Numbered from the stretch's first letter, positions 25,340-34,362 are shown. The stretch: 64,000 bases of DNA from Bacteroidia bacterium (GCA_020635905.1 JACJYV010000002.1:744001-808000), one strand, 5' to 3'. Made by a program: numbers and translations. Notes: generated by a model not told the origin, from the letters alone.

Positions 25340-26101
25340 TTAGCGGCCGTATTTGTCGAGGATCTTGAGGGTTACTTCAAAATGTTTGGAAAGGGGCGCC
25401 ACATACTGACTGGGTTCTTCCTGGCCGGGCAGGGTGAAGGCAATGCCGCGGGCATGGAGCAGGTAAGTTTGATTGACAGAGCTTTCCTCTTCTTCGCGGC
25501 TGATTTTGTAGTTGCGTTTGAGTTTGGAGAGGTAAATGTGGTTGCCGCCATACTCTTCGTCGCCAATGATGGGGCAGCCAATGGAGGCCAGGTGAATGCG
25601 AATCTGGTGGGTGCGGCCCGTGAGTGGATGGCAACTGAGCAGAGTGTAATCTTTGTAAGTTTCCTCCGTATCTATGACCGTGACTGCTTCCTTGCCCGAA
25701 CCATGGTTGACCTTGCCCTGGCCTGCCGCGGTCATCAGCACGGGTGCGTCGATCACATATTCTTCAAACTGCCGCACACCTTCCACCAGAGCCAGGTAGT
25801 GCTTGATCACTTCGCGTTGCTGAAACTGCAGGTTGACAAAGCGATAGGCTTCGGGATTTTTGGCCAAAACCATGACGCCTGAGGTGAATTTGTCGAGACG
25901 GTGGCAGATTTTGGTGCCTGCATGGTAATTCTGCGCCCAGACATGGAGATTAGTTTCACCCGAACGGTCTTCGAGACTGGCCACGCCTGAAGGTTTATTG
26001 ATCACGATCACGTTTTCATCCTCGAAGAGGATGAGATCGGCAAAGCGGATGAAAGGCTGCTTTTTCTTTTTTGGTTTTAATTCAGGATCCCAATTAGCCA
26101 T
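25340..26101 (-). CDS. RluA-family RNA pseudouridine synthase
   Basis: The product has 253 residues. The catalytic Asp70 lies in H-R-L-D-K-F-T-S-G, and further family blocks are VINKPSGV, LTGRTHQIRIHLASIGCPIIGDEEYGG and LLHARGIAF. No S4 domain is visible at the N-terminus, so the target could be tRNA or rRNA; a specific name such as rluD is not justified. It is the last gene of the minus-strand operon and overlaps the YgjP-like gene by 25 bp. Confidence 0.9.
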   Translation of the reverse strand: MANWDPELKPKKKKQPFIRFADLILFEDENVIVINKPSGVASLEDRSGETNLHVWAQNYHAGTKICHRLDKFTSGVMVLAKNPEAYRFVNLQFQQREVIKHYLALVEGVRQFEEYVIDAPVLMTAAGQGKVNHGSGKEAVTVIDTEETYKDYTLLSCHPLTGRTHQIRIHLASIGCPIIGDEEYGGNHIYLSKLKRNYKISREEEESSVNQTYLLHARGIAFTLPGQEEPSQYVAPLSKHFEVTLKILDKYGR

Positions 26102-26808
26102 TGTTTTTCTTTGATTTGGTGCCTTGCAGTCTGGTAACGGGGATGGTATTTTCCGACCCAGTTCCAGAATTTCTGGCTGTGGTTCATTTCATGCAGGTGC
26201 ATGAGTTCGTGGATTACCACGTAATCTATGAGGTGATCTTCCAGGAAGATGAGGTGCCAGTTGAGGTTGATATTGCGAAGGCTGCTGCAGGAGCCCCATT
26301 TGGTTTTGTGGTCTTTGACCACGCAACGGTTGTACTCGAGCTCGCAGACAGCGGCCCACTTGTCCAGCTTTTTTTTGAGGTAATGTTCTGAATACGCCCG
26401 CAGGGCGTAGTAAAGAAGAAGTTTTTTTCGCTCACGGATGTGTTTTTCGGGGGCGAATATAGAAAAACGCAGAGGCTGGTGGATTTTGAAGGAGGTTTTG
26501 GGATGAATGTGATAATCGAGTGGTACGGGTTTTCCGAACAACTCAATCTGGTGGTGGATGTTTTCGAGGAATTTTTCCTTGCGGTCGGCCTGGCGGGAAA
26601 TGGAGGGAAAATGTTTCTGAATCCAGCGTTCTTTCTCTTTGAGGAATTGCTTTTCAAAATTCCCGAGTTTGCCGTCGCCTGTCTGGATGTGAAGTTCGCC
26701 GTTTTCAGAAAATGACAATCTGACCCGCCCCTTTTTGCCTTTGCTGAGCAGAAAGGGAACCGTCAATCCTCCCAAAAGGATGACCCGGTCACTGTCTTCG
26801 ATGATCAT
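26077..26808 (-). CDS. YgjP-like (DUF45/SprT-type) zinc metallopeptidase
   Basis: The product has 243 residues. The zinc site is H-E-L-M-H (200-204) in VVIHELMHLHEMNHSQKFW, with the downstream His typical of the family; upstream are TKWGSCS and NINLNWHLIF. YgjP-type proteins are predicted cytoplasmic metalloproteases of unknown substrate, often linked to DNA-processing genes. It overlaps the histidine kinase gene by 4 bp and the pseudouridine synthase by 25 bp. Confidence 0.85.
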   Translation of the reverse strand: MIIEDSDRVILLGGLTVPFLLSKGKKGRVRLSFSENGELHIQTGDGKLGNFEKQFLKEKERWIQKHFPSISRQADRKEKFLENIHHQIELFGKPVPLDYHIHPKTSFKIHQPLRFSIFAPEKHIRERKKLLLYYALRAYSEHYLKKKLDKWAAVCELEYNRCVVKDHKTKWGSCSSLRNINLNWHLIFLEDHLIDYVVIHELMHLHEMNHSQKFWNWVGKYHPRYQTARHQIKEKQWLIGILN

Positions 26809-27743
26809 TTTGCTTTGGCGAGTGAAAATGAAAATACTGATCCTTCCCCCACGGTGCTCCTGACCCAGATTTTCTGGTTGTGGGCCTCAATGAGGTGTTT
26901 GCAGATGGCCAGGCCCAGGCCTGTGCCTCCTCCCACCCGGCTGCGGCTTTTGTCCACCCGGTAAAAGCGCTCAAAGAGGCGGGCCAGGTGTTCGCGGGCG
27001 ATGCCCTCGCCCTGGTCCACCACGTTGATAATCGCATGCTCGTCGTCTTCGACGAGCTCGATGGTAATGGTCCCGTGAGGGTCCCCGTATTTGACCGCGT
27101 TGTCGATCAGGTTATAAAGCACCTGACGGATGCGGTCTTCGTCGGCGGCCACCATGATCTTTCTGGAACCGTGGTTCTTGATCTTGCAGGTGATCTCGCG
27201 GCCTTTTTTATTGAACTTGGTTTCGAGCGAATCCACAATGTCGTGCACCAACTCATTCAGGTCGAAGTTGCGGATCACCATGGCGATTTCACCCGACTCA
27301 ATCTGGGTGATGACAAGGATATCCTGCACGAGGTGGGAAAGGCGCTCCGAGTGCTTAAAGGCTTTTTGCAGAAATTTGCGGTTGACCTTTTTGTCGTCCA
27401 TGGCGCCGTCAAGCAGGGTTTCGATGAAACCCTGGATGGCGAAGATGGGGGTTTTCAATTCGTGAGAAACATCCCCCAGAAATTCTTTGCGAAAGGTTTC
27501 TATTTCCTTGAGTTTGCGGATTTCCACCTCGGTCTGGGCAGAAATGTTTTTGATTTTGCGGTAAACAAAAAACTCCAGAAAGAGAATGACAATGATAAAG
27601 GATATGAGAAAAAGGGCAATGAATTCGAAGAGCGGCCCCACTCCTTCGCCTTCCCCCCAAAGTCCCATCGCCAGGTAGGCAACGGATAGTACGGCGGAAA
27701 CATACAGGGAAACGAGAATGGAAGGGGGATACTTTTGCTCCAT
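26805..27743 (-). CDS. PhoR-like sensor histidine kinase
   Basis: The product has 312 residues. Two membrane segments (about 10-28 and 38-60) are followed by the dimerisation domain with His94 in D-V-S-H-E-L-K-T-P-I, and an HATPase domain with N-L-I-D-N-A-V-K-Y, D-Q-G-E-G-I and G-G-T-G-L-G-L-A-I. There is almost no sensory domain, so it may sense the membrane itself or a partner. Its start codon directly follows the stop of the response regulator (TAAATG). Confidence 0.93.
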   Translation of the reverse strand: MEQKYPPSILVSLYVSAVLSVAYLAMGLWGEGEGVGPLFEFIALFLISFIIVILFLEFFVYRKIKNISAQTEVEIRKLKEIETFRKEFLGDVSHELKTPIFAIQGFIETLLDGAMDDKKVNRKFLQKAFKHSERLSHLVQDILVITQIESGEIAMVIRNFDLNELVHDIVDSLETKFNKKGREITCKIKNHGSRKIMVAADEDRIRQVLYNLIDNAVKYGDPHGTITIELVEDDEHAIINVVDQGEGIAREHLARLFERFYRVDKSRSRVGGGTGLGLAICKHLIEAHNQKIWVRSTVGEGSVFSFSLAKAK

Positions 27744-28430
27744 TTATTTCCTGAACTTATACCCTACGCCTTTCACGGTTTCGATATAATCTTTGCCCAG
27801 CTTCTCCCGAAGCTTGCGGATGTGCACATCAATGGTGCGGTCCACAACCAGAACGTCTGTGCCCCATACTTTTTCGAGGAGGAGTTCGCGGGGAAATACT
27901 TTTCCAGGTTTGGAAGCCAGGAATTCGAGCAATTCGAATTCTTTTTTGGCCAGCCCGATGGGTTTTCCTTCCTGGTAAACCATGTATTCGTCGCGTTTGA
28001 TCTCCAGATCGTGCACCCGGATCGTGGATTCAGGAGTAGCCTCAGCCACTTTTTCTTTGCCGCGACGCAGCATGGCGTGGATGCGGCTCATGAGAATGCG
28101 GGTTTTGATGGGTTTAGCAATATAATCGTCGGCCCCTGCTTCAAAACCAGCCAATTCTGAGTACTCTTCTGAACGGGCAGTGAGGAAGATAATGAAACAT
28201 TGCTTCCCTTCTTCCATTTCGCGCATACGGCGGCAGGTTTCCACCCCGTCCATGCGGGGCATCATGATGTCGAGCAGCACCAGTTTGGGATTTTCCTCCT
28301 TCAGGGTTGCGAGGGCGCTTTCGCCATCACTGGCTCTGAGGACCTGGTATCCTTCCTTTTGAAGATTATATTCCAGTAAGTCGAGAATATCTTCCTCGTC
28401 ATCTACGATCAGTATTTTCGTTTTGGGCAT
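27744..28430 (-). CDS. OmpR/PhoB-family response regulator
   Basis: The product has 228 residues. The receiver domain has the acidic pocket (ILIVDDEEDI), phosphoacceptor Asp54 in L-L-D-I-M-M-P-R-M-D-G and the switch Lys in Y-I-A-K-P-I. The C-terminal winged helix has LTKKEFELLEFLA-like spacing (LAKKEFELLEFLA), RELLLEKVWG and RTIDVHIRKLREKLG, ending in GVGYKFRK. It should bind DNA as a dimer and act with the downstream kinase. It is 18 bp after the TlpA-like gene. Confidence 0.93.
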   Translation of the reverse strand: MPKTKILIVDDEEDILDLLEYNLQKEGYQVLRASDGESALATLKEENPKLVLLDIMMPRMDGVETCRRMREMEEGKQCFIIFLTARSEEYSELAGFEAGADDYIAKPIKTRILMSRIHAMLRRGKEKVAEATPESTIRVHDLEIKRDEYMVYQEGKPIGLAKKEFELLEFLASKPGKVFPRELLLEKVWGTDVLVVDRTIDVHIRKLREKLGKDYIETVKGVGYKFRK

Positions 28431-28448
28431 GAGGAAGCTTTTTGAGGT

Positions 28449-29900
28449 TTAGGAGTTGAATAATTCTTTGAGTTTTTCTTCGAGGGCCGGGCCGCGCAGA
28501 TTTTTACCAATGATCTTGCCTTCTTTATCGAGGAGGAAAGTCATGGGAATGGAATTCACACCATAATCCTGGGCAGCTCTGGATTGCCAGAACTGCAGGT
28601 CGCTGACATGCTTCCAGACGAGTCCATCCTGCTGAATGGCGGCCATCCAGGCATTTTTCTCTTTGTCGAGGCTCACGCCGAGCACTTCAAATCCTTTGTT
28701 GTGGTATTGTTTGTACAACCTCACCACATTGGGGTTTTCGGCGCGGCAGGGGCGGCACCAGCTGGCCCAGAAGTCGATCATAACGTATTTGCCTTTCAGG
28801 CTGCTGAGGGTAAGAATGTTGCCATTCTGGTCTGGTAGGCTGATTTCGGGAGGAGTTGCGCCCACGGCAAAGCGACGGATGGCTTCCACCCGAACCTGAA
28901 GGTTCTGGGTGAAGGAGGTGGGTTTGGGATATTTCTGCAAAAATTCCTCGGCATAGGGCAAAAACAAATCTGACTGGGCCTGATCCAGGCCCTGAATCAC
29001 CGCGGAGAGGGCCACCATGTAGGAGGAAGACTGAGGATCAATCTGGCTGAAGGTTTGGTTTACATATTTGCTGATGGAATCAGCTGGTTGTTGCTGCTGA
29101 ACGAGGTTGAAGACAAATTGTCTGAAGCGATCTCCAAATTGGGGAATGTAGGCCATTTCGCTGTCTTTGAGATCAATCCCGTTGAAAAATGTACGCAGGA
29201 AATAATTGGATTCGTTTCCGTAACGGGCCAACATATTGCCGTCGAAAGGCTTGAAGCGAAGCAGGCTTGCAATCTTGCCCAGGTAACCACCAGCGGTAAT
29301 CACGGAATCCAGAAAGCGGGATTTTTCCTCCTGAATCCTGACCAGATCATTTTGCAACTGGGGCACCATCTGGGGATTGGTGACTGAAAAGGTGCGGATA
29401 TTCTGAACGACCTGATTGGCTTCGTTATTCTTGCGGGATACTTTGGCGCTGAGGAAAGCGTAGCCCTGATTGGCAGGCGAATTGTCCACTTTGGCAGTTT
29501 TGGCCATGTCAAAACAATCTCCCGTAAAGGTAATTTCCTCGTCCGGACCCAAAATGACAATGGAGGCCGAGCGGGGTCCTGTTCCCAGTTGGTAAAACCC
29601 ATTGTGAGGCACTTTTACGCTCAGGGTGAAGGTGGAGGTCTGCTTTTCCTTCGTTAAGGGCGCGGTGGCAATTTTATGTGCATCATTTCCCACCAGTTCG
29701 TACAGAAATACAGAATCGCCAAAACAGTTGGTCATGGTACCATTGATGGTAACTCCACCATCCACAGAGCCGTGACCTCCTGATCCGTTTCCTTTACATC
29801 CAGCGAGCGAAAGGCCCCCAATCACCACCAGGGTGGTCAATATCAATGCCCCGAGCTTTTTTGCAGGTTTCAGGACAGAATCAGACTTACTATTATTCAT
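28449..29900 (-). CDS. TlpA/ResA-like thiol-disulfide oxidoreductase lipoprotein
   Basis: The product has 483 residues. The N-terminus is hydrophobic with a lipobox (S-L-A-G-C, Cys at about 35). A DUF4369-like beta domain follows (about 50-130), then a helical stretch, then a thioredoxin domain with F-W-A-S-W-C-R-P-C (Cys382, Cys385) and the cis-Pro loop N-S-I-P-M-T-F. It probably reduces disulfides in the periplasm. It heads the operon that continues into the two-component system, so envelope redox state and that regulator may be linked. Confidence 0.87.
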   Translation of the reverse strand: MNNSKSDSVLKPAKKLGALILTTLVVIGGLSLAGCKGNGSGGHGSVDGGVTINGTMTNCFGDSVFLYELVGNDAHKIATAPLTKEKQTSTFTLSVKVPHNGFYQLGTGPRSASIVILGPDEEITFTGDCFDMAKTAKVDNSPANQGYAFLSAKVSRKNNEANQVVQNIRTFSVTNPQMVPQLQNDLVRIQEEKSRFLDSVITAGGYLGKIASLLRFKPFDGNMLARYGNESNYFLRTFFNGIDLKDSEMAYIPQFGDRFRQFVFNLVQQQQPADSISKYVNQTFSQIDPQSSSYMVALSAVIQGLDQAQSDLFLPYAEEFLQKYPKPTSFTQNLQVRVEAIRRFAVGATPPEISLPDQNGNILTLSSLKGKYVMIDFWASWCRPCRAENPNVVRLYKQYHNKGFEVLGVSLDKEKNAWMAAIQQDGLVWKHVSDLQFWQSRAAQDYGVNSIPMTFLLDKEGKIIGKNLRGPALEEKLKELFNS

Positions 29901-29920
29901 GTATCAATTGATCTCTTCAA

Positions 29921-29928
29921 CAAATATA
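29921..29928 (-). promoter_or_regulatory. Candidate -7 promoter element for the TlpA-regulator operon
   Basis: TATATTTG on the minus strand matches TAnnTTTG exactly, 21 bp before the start codon at 29900. The -33 region has only a partial match (TTTTCG). Confidence 0.5.
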
Positions 29929-29975
29929 CCACGAACTTACCAAAAGCGAAAATCCGGGTTTTGCGGCCATTCCAA

Positions 29976-30003
29976 CTAAAAAAAACCCGCTCAGAGGCGG
30001 GTT
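29976..30003 (-). terminator. Rho-independent terminator after the ferredoxin gene
   Basis: On the minus strand AACCCGC and GCGGGTT (30003-29997 and 29990-29984) form a stem around a short loop and run into TTTTTTTT. It is about 15 bp past the ferredoxin stop. Confidence 0.85.
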
Positions 30004-30018
30004 CAATGCGTTGGGAGG

Positions 30019-30369
30019 TTACTCAATGTGCAGCCATTCCTTTTTGGCCAGCAATTCTTCCTTGGTTTCTTCGTAATCCGGATCGGGTACACAGCAATCC
30101 ACGGGGCAAACAGCGGCGCACTGGGGCTCTTCATGAAAGCCTGTACACTCTGTGCATTTGGTGGGCACAATGTAGTAAACCTCCTGATTGATGGCTTCCT
30201 GGGGTTCTTCGGCAGAAATGGACTGGCCATCTCCAAAATCGATCGAACCTTTGAGGTCAGTGCCATCAGAGTATTTCCATTCAGCTGCGGGTTCGTAAAT
30301 GGCCGTATTCGGACATTCGGGCTCACAGGCTCCGCAGTTGATGCATTCTTCAGTAATGATAATAGCCAT
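30019..30369 (-). CDS. 2[4Fe-4S] ferredoxin (Alvin-type)
   Basis: The product has 116 residues. The first cluster is bound by Cys9, Cys12, Cys15 and Cys19 and the second by Cys72, Cys75, Cys84 and Cys88, with further Cys at 92-93. The eight-residue gap between the second and third Cys of cluster II and the C-terminal extension are typical of Alvin-type ferredoxins. A 50-residue acidic insert separates the clusters. It is divergent from the acyl-CoA reductase gene, so it may supply or take its electrons. Confidence 0.92.
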   Translation of the reverse strand: MAIIITEECINCGACEPECPNTAIYEPAAEWKYSDGTDLKGSIDFGDGQSISAEEPQEAINQEVYYIVPTKCTECTGFHEEPQCAAVCPVDCCVPDPDYEETKEELLAKKEWLHIE

Positions 30370-30398
30370 AGCTAATTTTTCTTAATCGTTTTCGGGCG

Positions 30399-30430
30399 CA
30401 AATTTAATTCCACTTTTTCTCCCAACCAAA
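30399..30430 (-). promoter_or_regulatory. Bacteroidota-type promoter for the ferredoxin gene
   Basis: TTTG (30430-30427), a 20-nt spacer and TAAATTTG (30406-30399) match the -33 TTTG and -7 TAnnTTTG consensus exactly, about 30 bp before the start codon. Confidence 0.65.
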
Positions 30431-30617
30431 CAGTTGGGACAGGAACTTCCCATTTAGCCAAACAAACTGGTAAACGGAATTCCCGGGGATTTGTTTTTTT
30501 CGGGAGAAAATCCACATCAAAACGTCTTCAGGCGAGGATTTTTGAGAATTTTATCCGGGAAATGAAGCCCTGCCTGACGATCTTTTATTATCCTGAATTA
30601 ATCCCGAAATTTGGCGG

Positions 30618-31616
30618 GTGGAAAATTTAAGCCTGGCCGAACGAATTGAAAAGCTGGGGGCGTTTAAGACGGCCCTGCTTCGTCTTTTGCGGAGCCAGGA
30701 GACCCTGGATCTGGCCATTCGCCGCAACCCGTGGTTTTCGGAATGGGATATCAGGGAGGCGGTGAGCCGCTTGTTGCCGTGGTTTGAGGGGAATGAACTG
30801 GCAGAATTGGCTTCCAGATATGATTTTTCAAAGGCAGATGCCAAAAATATCGGGATCATCATGGCAGGCAATGTGCCATTGGTGGGTTTTCACGATCTGC
30901 TCATGACTCTGCTGGCCGGGCACAGGGCGCTGGTCAAGTATTCGGGCAAGGATAATGTGCTGTTGCCCTGGATTCTGGATCAGGTTTTTGGGATCACTCC
31001 TTTTATCAAGGGGCGGGTGCGGGAATTTTCTCCCCGCAAAAAGATCGACCTGCTGCTGGCTACAGGCAGCAATAACACGGCCCGCCAACTGGATTACCAG
31101 TTTCGGGATACAAATCGCATCATTCGCAAGAATCGTTTTTCAGTGGCAGTGTTGAGTGGAAACGAAGATGTTGCTGAACTGCGGGGTCTGACGGACGATC
31201 TCTTTTTGTATAATGGTATGGGGTGCCGCAACCCCTCTGTATTGCTGATTCCGGCCGGCTATGAACCAGGCCCTTTGTTCGCAGGCTGGGATGAACTACC
31301 CGAAGACCGTTTCTCGTCCTGGTACCTCAGCCTGATGCAGCAGGAACTGGCCCTGGCCGATCTGGAGGGCAAAGGCGACTGGAAATGTCGCTGGTTGATC
31401 GGGAAACGATTAAGGCAAATTATGCCCGAAGGGCCAGGTTGGCTGGGAGTGGTGGAGTATGCAAATGAGCAGCATTTGGGGGATTTGCTCCAGTTGGTAA
31501 AGGATGAATTGCAGGTGGTGGCGGGACGGGAAGTGCTCCTGGGGAAGGCCCAAAGCCCACAAGTGGGCGATTTTGCCGACGGACTGGATACGCTGGAGGT
31601 GCTGGCCCGCCTCTGA
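30618..31616 (+). CDS. LuxC-like acyl-CoA reductase
   Basis: The product has 332 residues with a GTG start. Its pattern is that of the LuxC branch of aldehyde dehydrogenases: GIIMAGNVPLVGFHDLLMTLLAGHRALVKYSGKD, then LLATGSNNTARQLDYQF and the nucleophile region Y-N-G-M-G-C-R-N-P-S with a conserved Cys. Family members reduce fatty acyl groups to aldehydes with NADPH. It lies across a 248-bp intergenic region from the ferredoxin. No luciferase genes are present, so the aldehyde would serve another path. Confidence 0.82.
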   Translation: MENLSLAERIEKLGAFKTALLRLLRSQETLDLAIRRNPWFSEWDIREAVSRLLPWFEGNELAELASRYDFSKADAKNIGIIMAGNVPLVGFHDLLMTLLAGHRALVKYSGKDNVLLPWILDQVFGITPFIKGRVREFSPRKKIDLLLATGSNNTARQLDYQFRDTNRIIRKNRFSVAVLSGNEDVAELRGLTDDLFLYNGMGCRNPSVLLIPAGYEPGPLFAGWDELPEDRFSSWYLSLMQQELALADLEGKGDWKCRWLIGKRLRQIMPEGPGWLGVVEYANEQHLGDLLQLVKDELQVVAGREVLLGKAQSPQVGDFADGLDTLEVLARL

Positions 31617-31619
31617 AAA

Positions 31620-33131
31620 TTACTCCACAACCTGGACCACTCCACTTCGGCGGGCGTCGCCCGCGGCGGTCATTTTGCCATCACGGCTGAGGATGGTGTG
31701 AACCCCGCCAAAAAACATGTCATAATCCTTCCACCAGACGAGCTGCTTCAGTTCAGGAAAATCGGGAATTCCAGCGGGAAAGAAGGCTTCCAGATTAAAG
31801 GTGCCCTTGTGCCAGTGCATGCGGGGGCCGTTGGCGGCGGCGTGAACGGAGGTCTTGTGGTCGAGCAGGTAGTGCAATACCTGCACGATAGCCCCGGGAA
31901 TGCGGCCCGCACCGCCTGTGCCCAGTACCACTTCAGGCTTGGAAGCGGGATTGAGCATGATGGTGGGTGCCATCATGGAGGAAAGGCGCACGTTTTCGTT
32001 CCAGGAATGGAAGCCTGAGGGCAGGAGGGCGGCCTCGCCCAGCATATTATTGAGCATAAAATCCCAGCCCTTCACGATTTTGCCGCAGCCTTCCCCGTTG
32101 GTGGTGGTGACAGAAGCGGCGTTGCCATGCTCATCGAGGATATTGAAATGGGTGGTGCTGCCCCGCTTTTCGTTCTTAGGGTTCAGGTCAGAGGTGGTCA
32201 ATCCCAGTTTTTCCAGTTGGGAAATGATCATTTCAGGATTTTGGTGGCAGGTATCCATCCAGCTGAGTACTTTTTGCAGGGCGACGACCTGTTCGCGGCT
32301 GTGGGGAGCGAAGTTGATCTGTTCTTTTTCGAGCTGGGCCAGGCCCAGGGCGATGAGGCTGCCGCCGATGCTGGGCAAAGGATTGGTGAGCAGGGTGTGC
32401 CCGCGGTAGTTGATGCTGAGGGGCTGGCGCCGAATGACCTGGTAAGCGGCAAAGTCTTGGCGGGTGAGCATGCCCCCGCCCTCCTGGCTCTGGCGAACCA
32501 TTTGCTGCATGAGCTCCCCTTTGTAGAAGAAGTCGGCGCCTTCGCGAACCAGGGCCTCGAAGAGGCTGGCCAGGCCGGGCATGACAAACTGATCGCCCTC
32601 TTTGAGGGTGGATCCGTTTTTGAAAAAGAGGGGCCGGGCCAGGGGATCGAGGCTGAGGATGTTGGTGAGCAGGTGCAGATCGTGCTGCTGGAAGTCGTCG
32701 ACGAGGGCGCCTTCGCGGGCGAAGCGAATGGCAGGTGCGAGGACTTCGCTAAGAGGCAACTGGCCGAGATCGCGGGCGATTTCGAGGGCACCTGCGATAC
32801 TGCCGGGTACGGCGCACGAGCCCAATCCCACATGGAAGGTTTCTGAAGCTGTGCCGAAATCAATCTCGATGGGGAAAAAGTCGAGGTGTCGCTCTTCGAG
32901 CTTTTTTTGTGGGGTCTGCACGAAGAAGTCGTAGAGGAGGGGCTTGCCGGCGGCGGTGTAGCCGGTCATGAATCCGCCGCCGCCAGGCGAGCTCATGGCG
33001 GGCTCGGCCACCATGGTGGTGAAAAAGCCAGCCACGGCTGCATCAAAGGCATTGCCGCCCGCTTGGAGGATTTCGGCGGCGGCCCGGGCGGTGGCCGGGT
33101 TGCCGGCTGCGATGATGCCTCTTGTTTTCAT
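31620..33131 (-). CDS. Gamma-glutamyltransferase family protein
   Basis: The ATG at 33131 is used (an ATG three codons upstream is also possible), giving 503 residues. The N-terminal nucleophile hydrolase core shows GGNAFDAAVA, SSPGGGGFMTGY and the autocleavage site G-S-T-T-H-F, whose first Thr (about 326) would become the catalytic nucleophile. VLGTGGAGRIP belongs to the small subunit. It transfers or hydrolyses gamma-glutamyl groups, as in glutathione breakdown. Unlike secreted GGTs it has no signal peptide, so it is probably cytoplasmic. Confidence 0.88.
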   Translation of the reverse strand: MKTRGIIAAGNPATARAAAEILQAGGNAFDAAVAGFFTTMVAEPAMSSPGGGGFMTGYTAAGKPLLYDFFVQTPQKKLEERHLDFFPIEIDFGTASETFHVGLGSCAVPGSIAGALEIARDLGQLPLSEVLAPAIRFAREGALVDDFQQHDLHLLTNILSLDPLARPLFFKNGSTLKEGDQFVMPGLASLFEALVREGADFFYKGELMQQMVRQSQEGGGMLTRQDFAAYQVIRRQPLSINYRGHTLLTNPLPSIGGSLIALGLAQLEKEQINFAPHSREQVVALQKVLSWMDTCHQNPEMIISQLEKLGLTTSDLNPKNEKRGSTTHFNILDEHGNAASVTTTNGEGCGKIVKGWDFMLNNMLGEAALLPSGFHSWNENVRLSSMMAPTIMLNPASKPEVVLGTGGAGRIPGAIVQVLHYLLDHKTSVHAAANGPRMHWHKGTFNLEAFFPAGIPDFPELKQLVWWKDYDMFFGGVHTILSRDGKMTAAGDARRSGVVQVVE

Positions 33132-33140
33132 GGGGAACAA

Positions 33141-33269
33141 GTTAAGGTTTTTAATATTTCAGGTTGCGTGAGGCATGCGGAGGGCCCGCAGGGGTGCGCA
33201 GCACGGAACCCCGTAGCTCGCCGACGCGGGCGAAGCCCGGGGCACGCCCAAACCCACCTCTGCGGCAAC
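33141..33269. other. GC-rich intergenic hairpin region
   Basis: The gap between the GGT and M42 genes is very G+C-rich and holds small perfect hairpins, for example CGGGC-GAA-GCCCG (33227-33239). It could be a structured leader or a dispersed intergenic repeat; no open frame of note is present. Confidence 0.4.
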
Positions 33270-34316
33270 TTATTTGCGGCTGAAATCTCCCTGATCGAGG
33301 TCTTCGAGGCAAGCCACCAGCAGGTCGATGGAGTGCTGGATGTCGTCTTTGTGGGCCATTTCGATGACGGAGTGAATGTGGCGGGTCGGGATGGAAATGC
33401 AACCTGAGATGGAGCCGTATTTGCCTTCGCGCTGGATGGCTGCAGTGTCGGTGCCTCCTCCGGTGAGGATTTCGTTTTGGTAGGGAATTTTGTGTTTTTC
33501 GGCGGTTTCGCGCATGAATTTCACCATTCTGGGGTCGGAGATGACGGAGGAATCCATGATTTTGATGGCGGTGCCTTTGCCGAGGGAGGTGATTTTTTCG
33601 TGGGCGCTGGCGTCGGGCAGGTCGAAGGCGATGGTGACGTCGAGTCCGAAGCCAAAGTCGGGATTGATGCGGTGGGCCGCCACTTTGGCGCCGCGGATGC
33701 CGATCTCTTCCTGCACGGTGAAGACTGCGTAGAGGTCGAAAGCTGGCTGCCTGATGCGACGCAGGGCCTCAATGAGGATGTAAACGGAAAGACGGTTGTC
33801 GAGGGATTTGGAGTTGACGCAGTCGCCCATCTCGATGAGGCTGCGCTCGCGGGTCACTACGTCGCCTACGGATACGATCTCTTTTACTTTTTTGGCCTCC
33901 ATGCCAAAGTCGATGAAGTAATCGCTGATTTTGGGGGCTTTGTTGCGGTCGGCGGGATCCATGATGTGGATGGGCTTGCTGCCCATGACCCCGATGATGT
34001 CCTGCTTGCCGTGCACGATGACACGCTGGGCAGTGAGAGTTTTGGGGTCGAATCCACCCAGGGTATGAAAACGGGCGAATCCATCGTCGTCGATGTGGGT
34101 GACGATGAAGGAGATTTCGTCCATGTGGGCGGCAACCATGACTTTTTTGTCAGATTTGCCTTTTTTGAGGGCGATGAGGTTGCCGAGGTTATCGATTTCG
34201 ATGTGGTCTGCGAGTCCTTCTATTTCCTGGAGGACAAGTTTGCGGACGCGCTCTTCGTGGCCGGGAGCGCCGGGTGTTTCGCAGATGGTTTTCAGCAGAG
34301 GGATGTTCAGGGACAT
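33270..34316 (-). CDS. M42-family glutamyl aminopeptidase
   Basis: The product has 348 residues. Metal-binding and catalytic blocks are in order: VMVAAHMDEISFIV (His/Asp), C-V-N-S-K-S-L-D-N-R-L-S, F-T-V-Q-E-E-I-G-I-R-G-A (catalytic Glu pair), GFGLDVTIAFD and TGGGTDTAAIQ, with P-T-R-H-I-H-S-V-I-E at the end. These are cytoplasmic, self-compartmentalising dodecameric aminopeptidases. It is upstream of and codirectional with the GGT gene, so the pair may recycle peptides. Confidence 0.93.
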   Translation of the reverse strand: MSLNIPLLKTICETPGAPGHEERVRKLVLQEIEGLADHIEIDNLGNLIALKKGKSDKKVMVAAHMDEISFIVTHIDDDGFARFHTLGGFDPKTLTAQRVIVHGKQDIIGVMGSKPIHIMDPADRNKAPKISDYFIDFGMEAKKVKEIVSVGDVVTRERSLIEMGDCVNSKSLDNRLSVYILIEALRRIRQPAFDLYAVFTVQEEIGIRGAKVAAHRINPDFGFGLDVTIAFDLPDASAHEKITSLGKGTAIKIMDSSVISDPRMVKFMRETAEKHKIPYQNEILTGGGTDTAAIQREGKYGSISGCISIPTRHIHSVIEMAHKDDIQHSIDLLVACLEDLDQGDFSRK

Positions 34317-34362
34317 GAGGCAGTGTATTTATTGACTAATAGGAACCTCTAAAGAGATTGGG

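Noticed and set aside
33477..34352. 291-codon plus-strand frame across the M42 peptidase gene
   Set aside because: It is an antisense shadow of a gene with complete catalytic motifs; its Val/Asp/Gly-rich content is typical of reverse reading.
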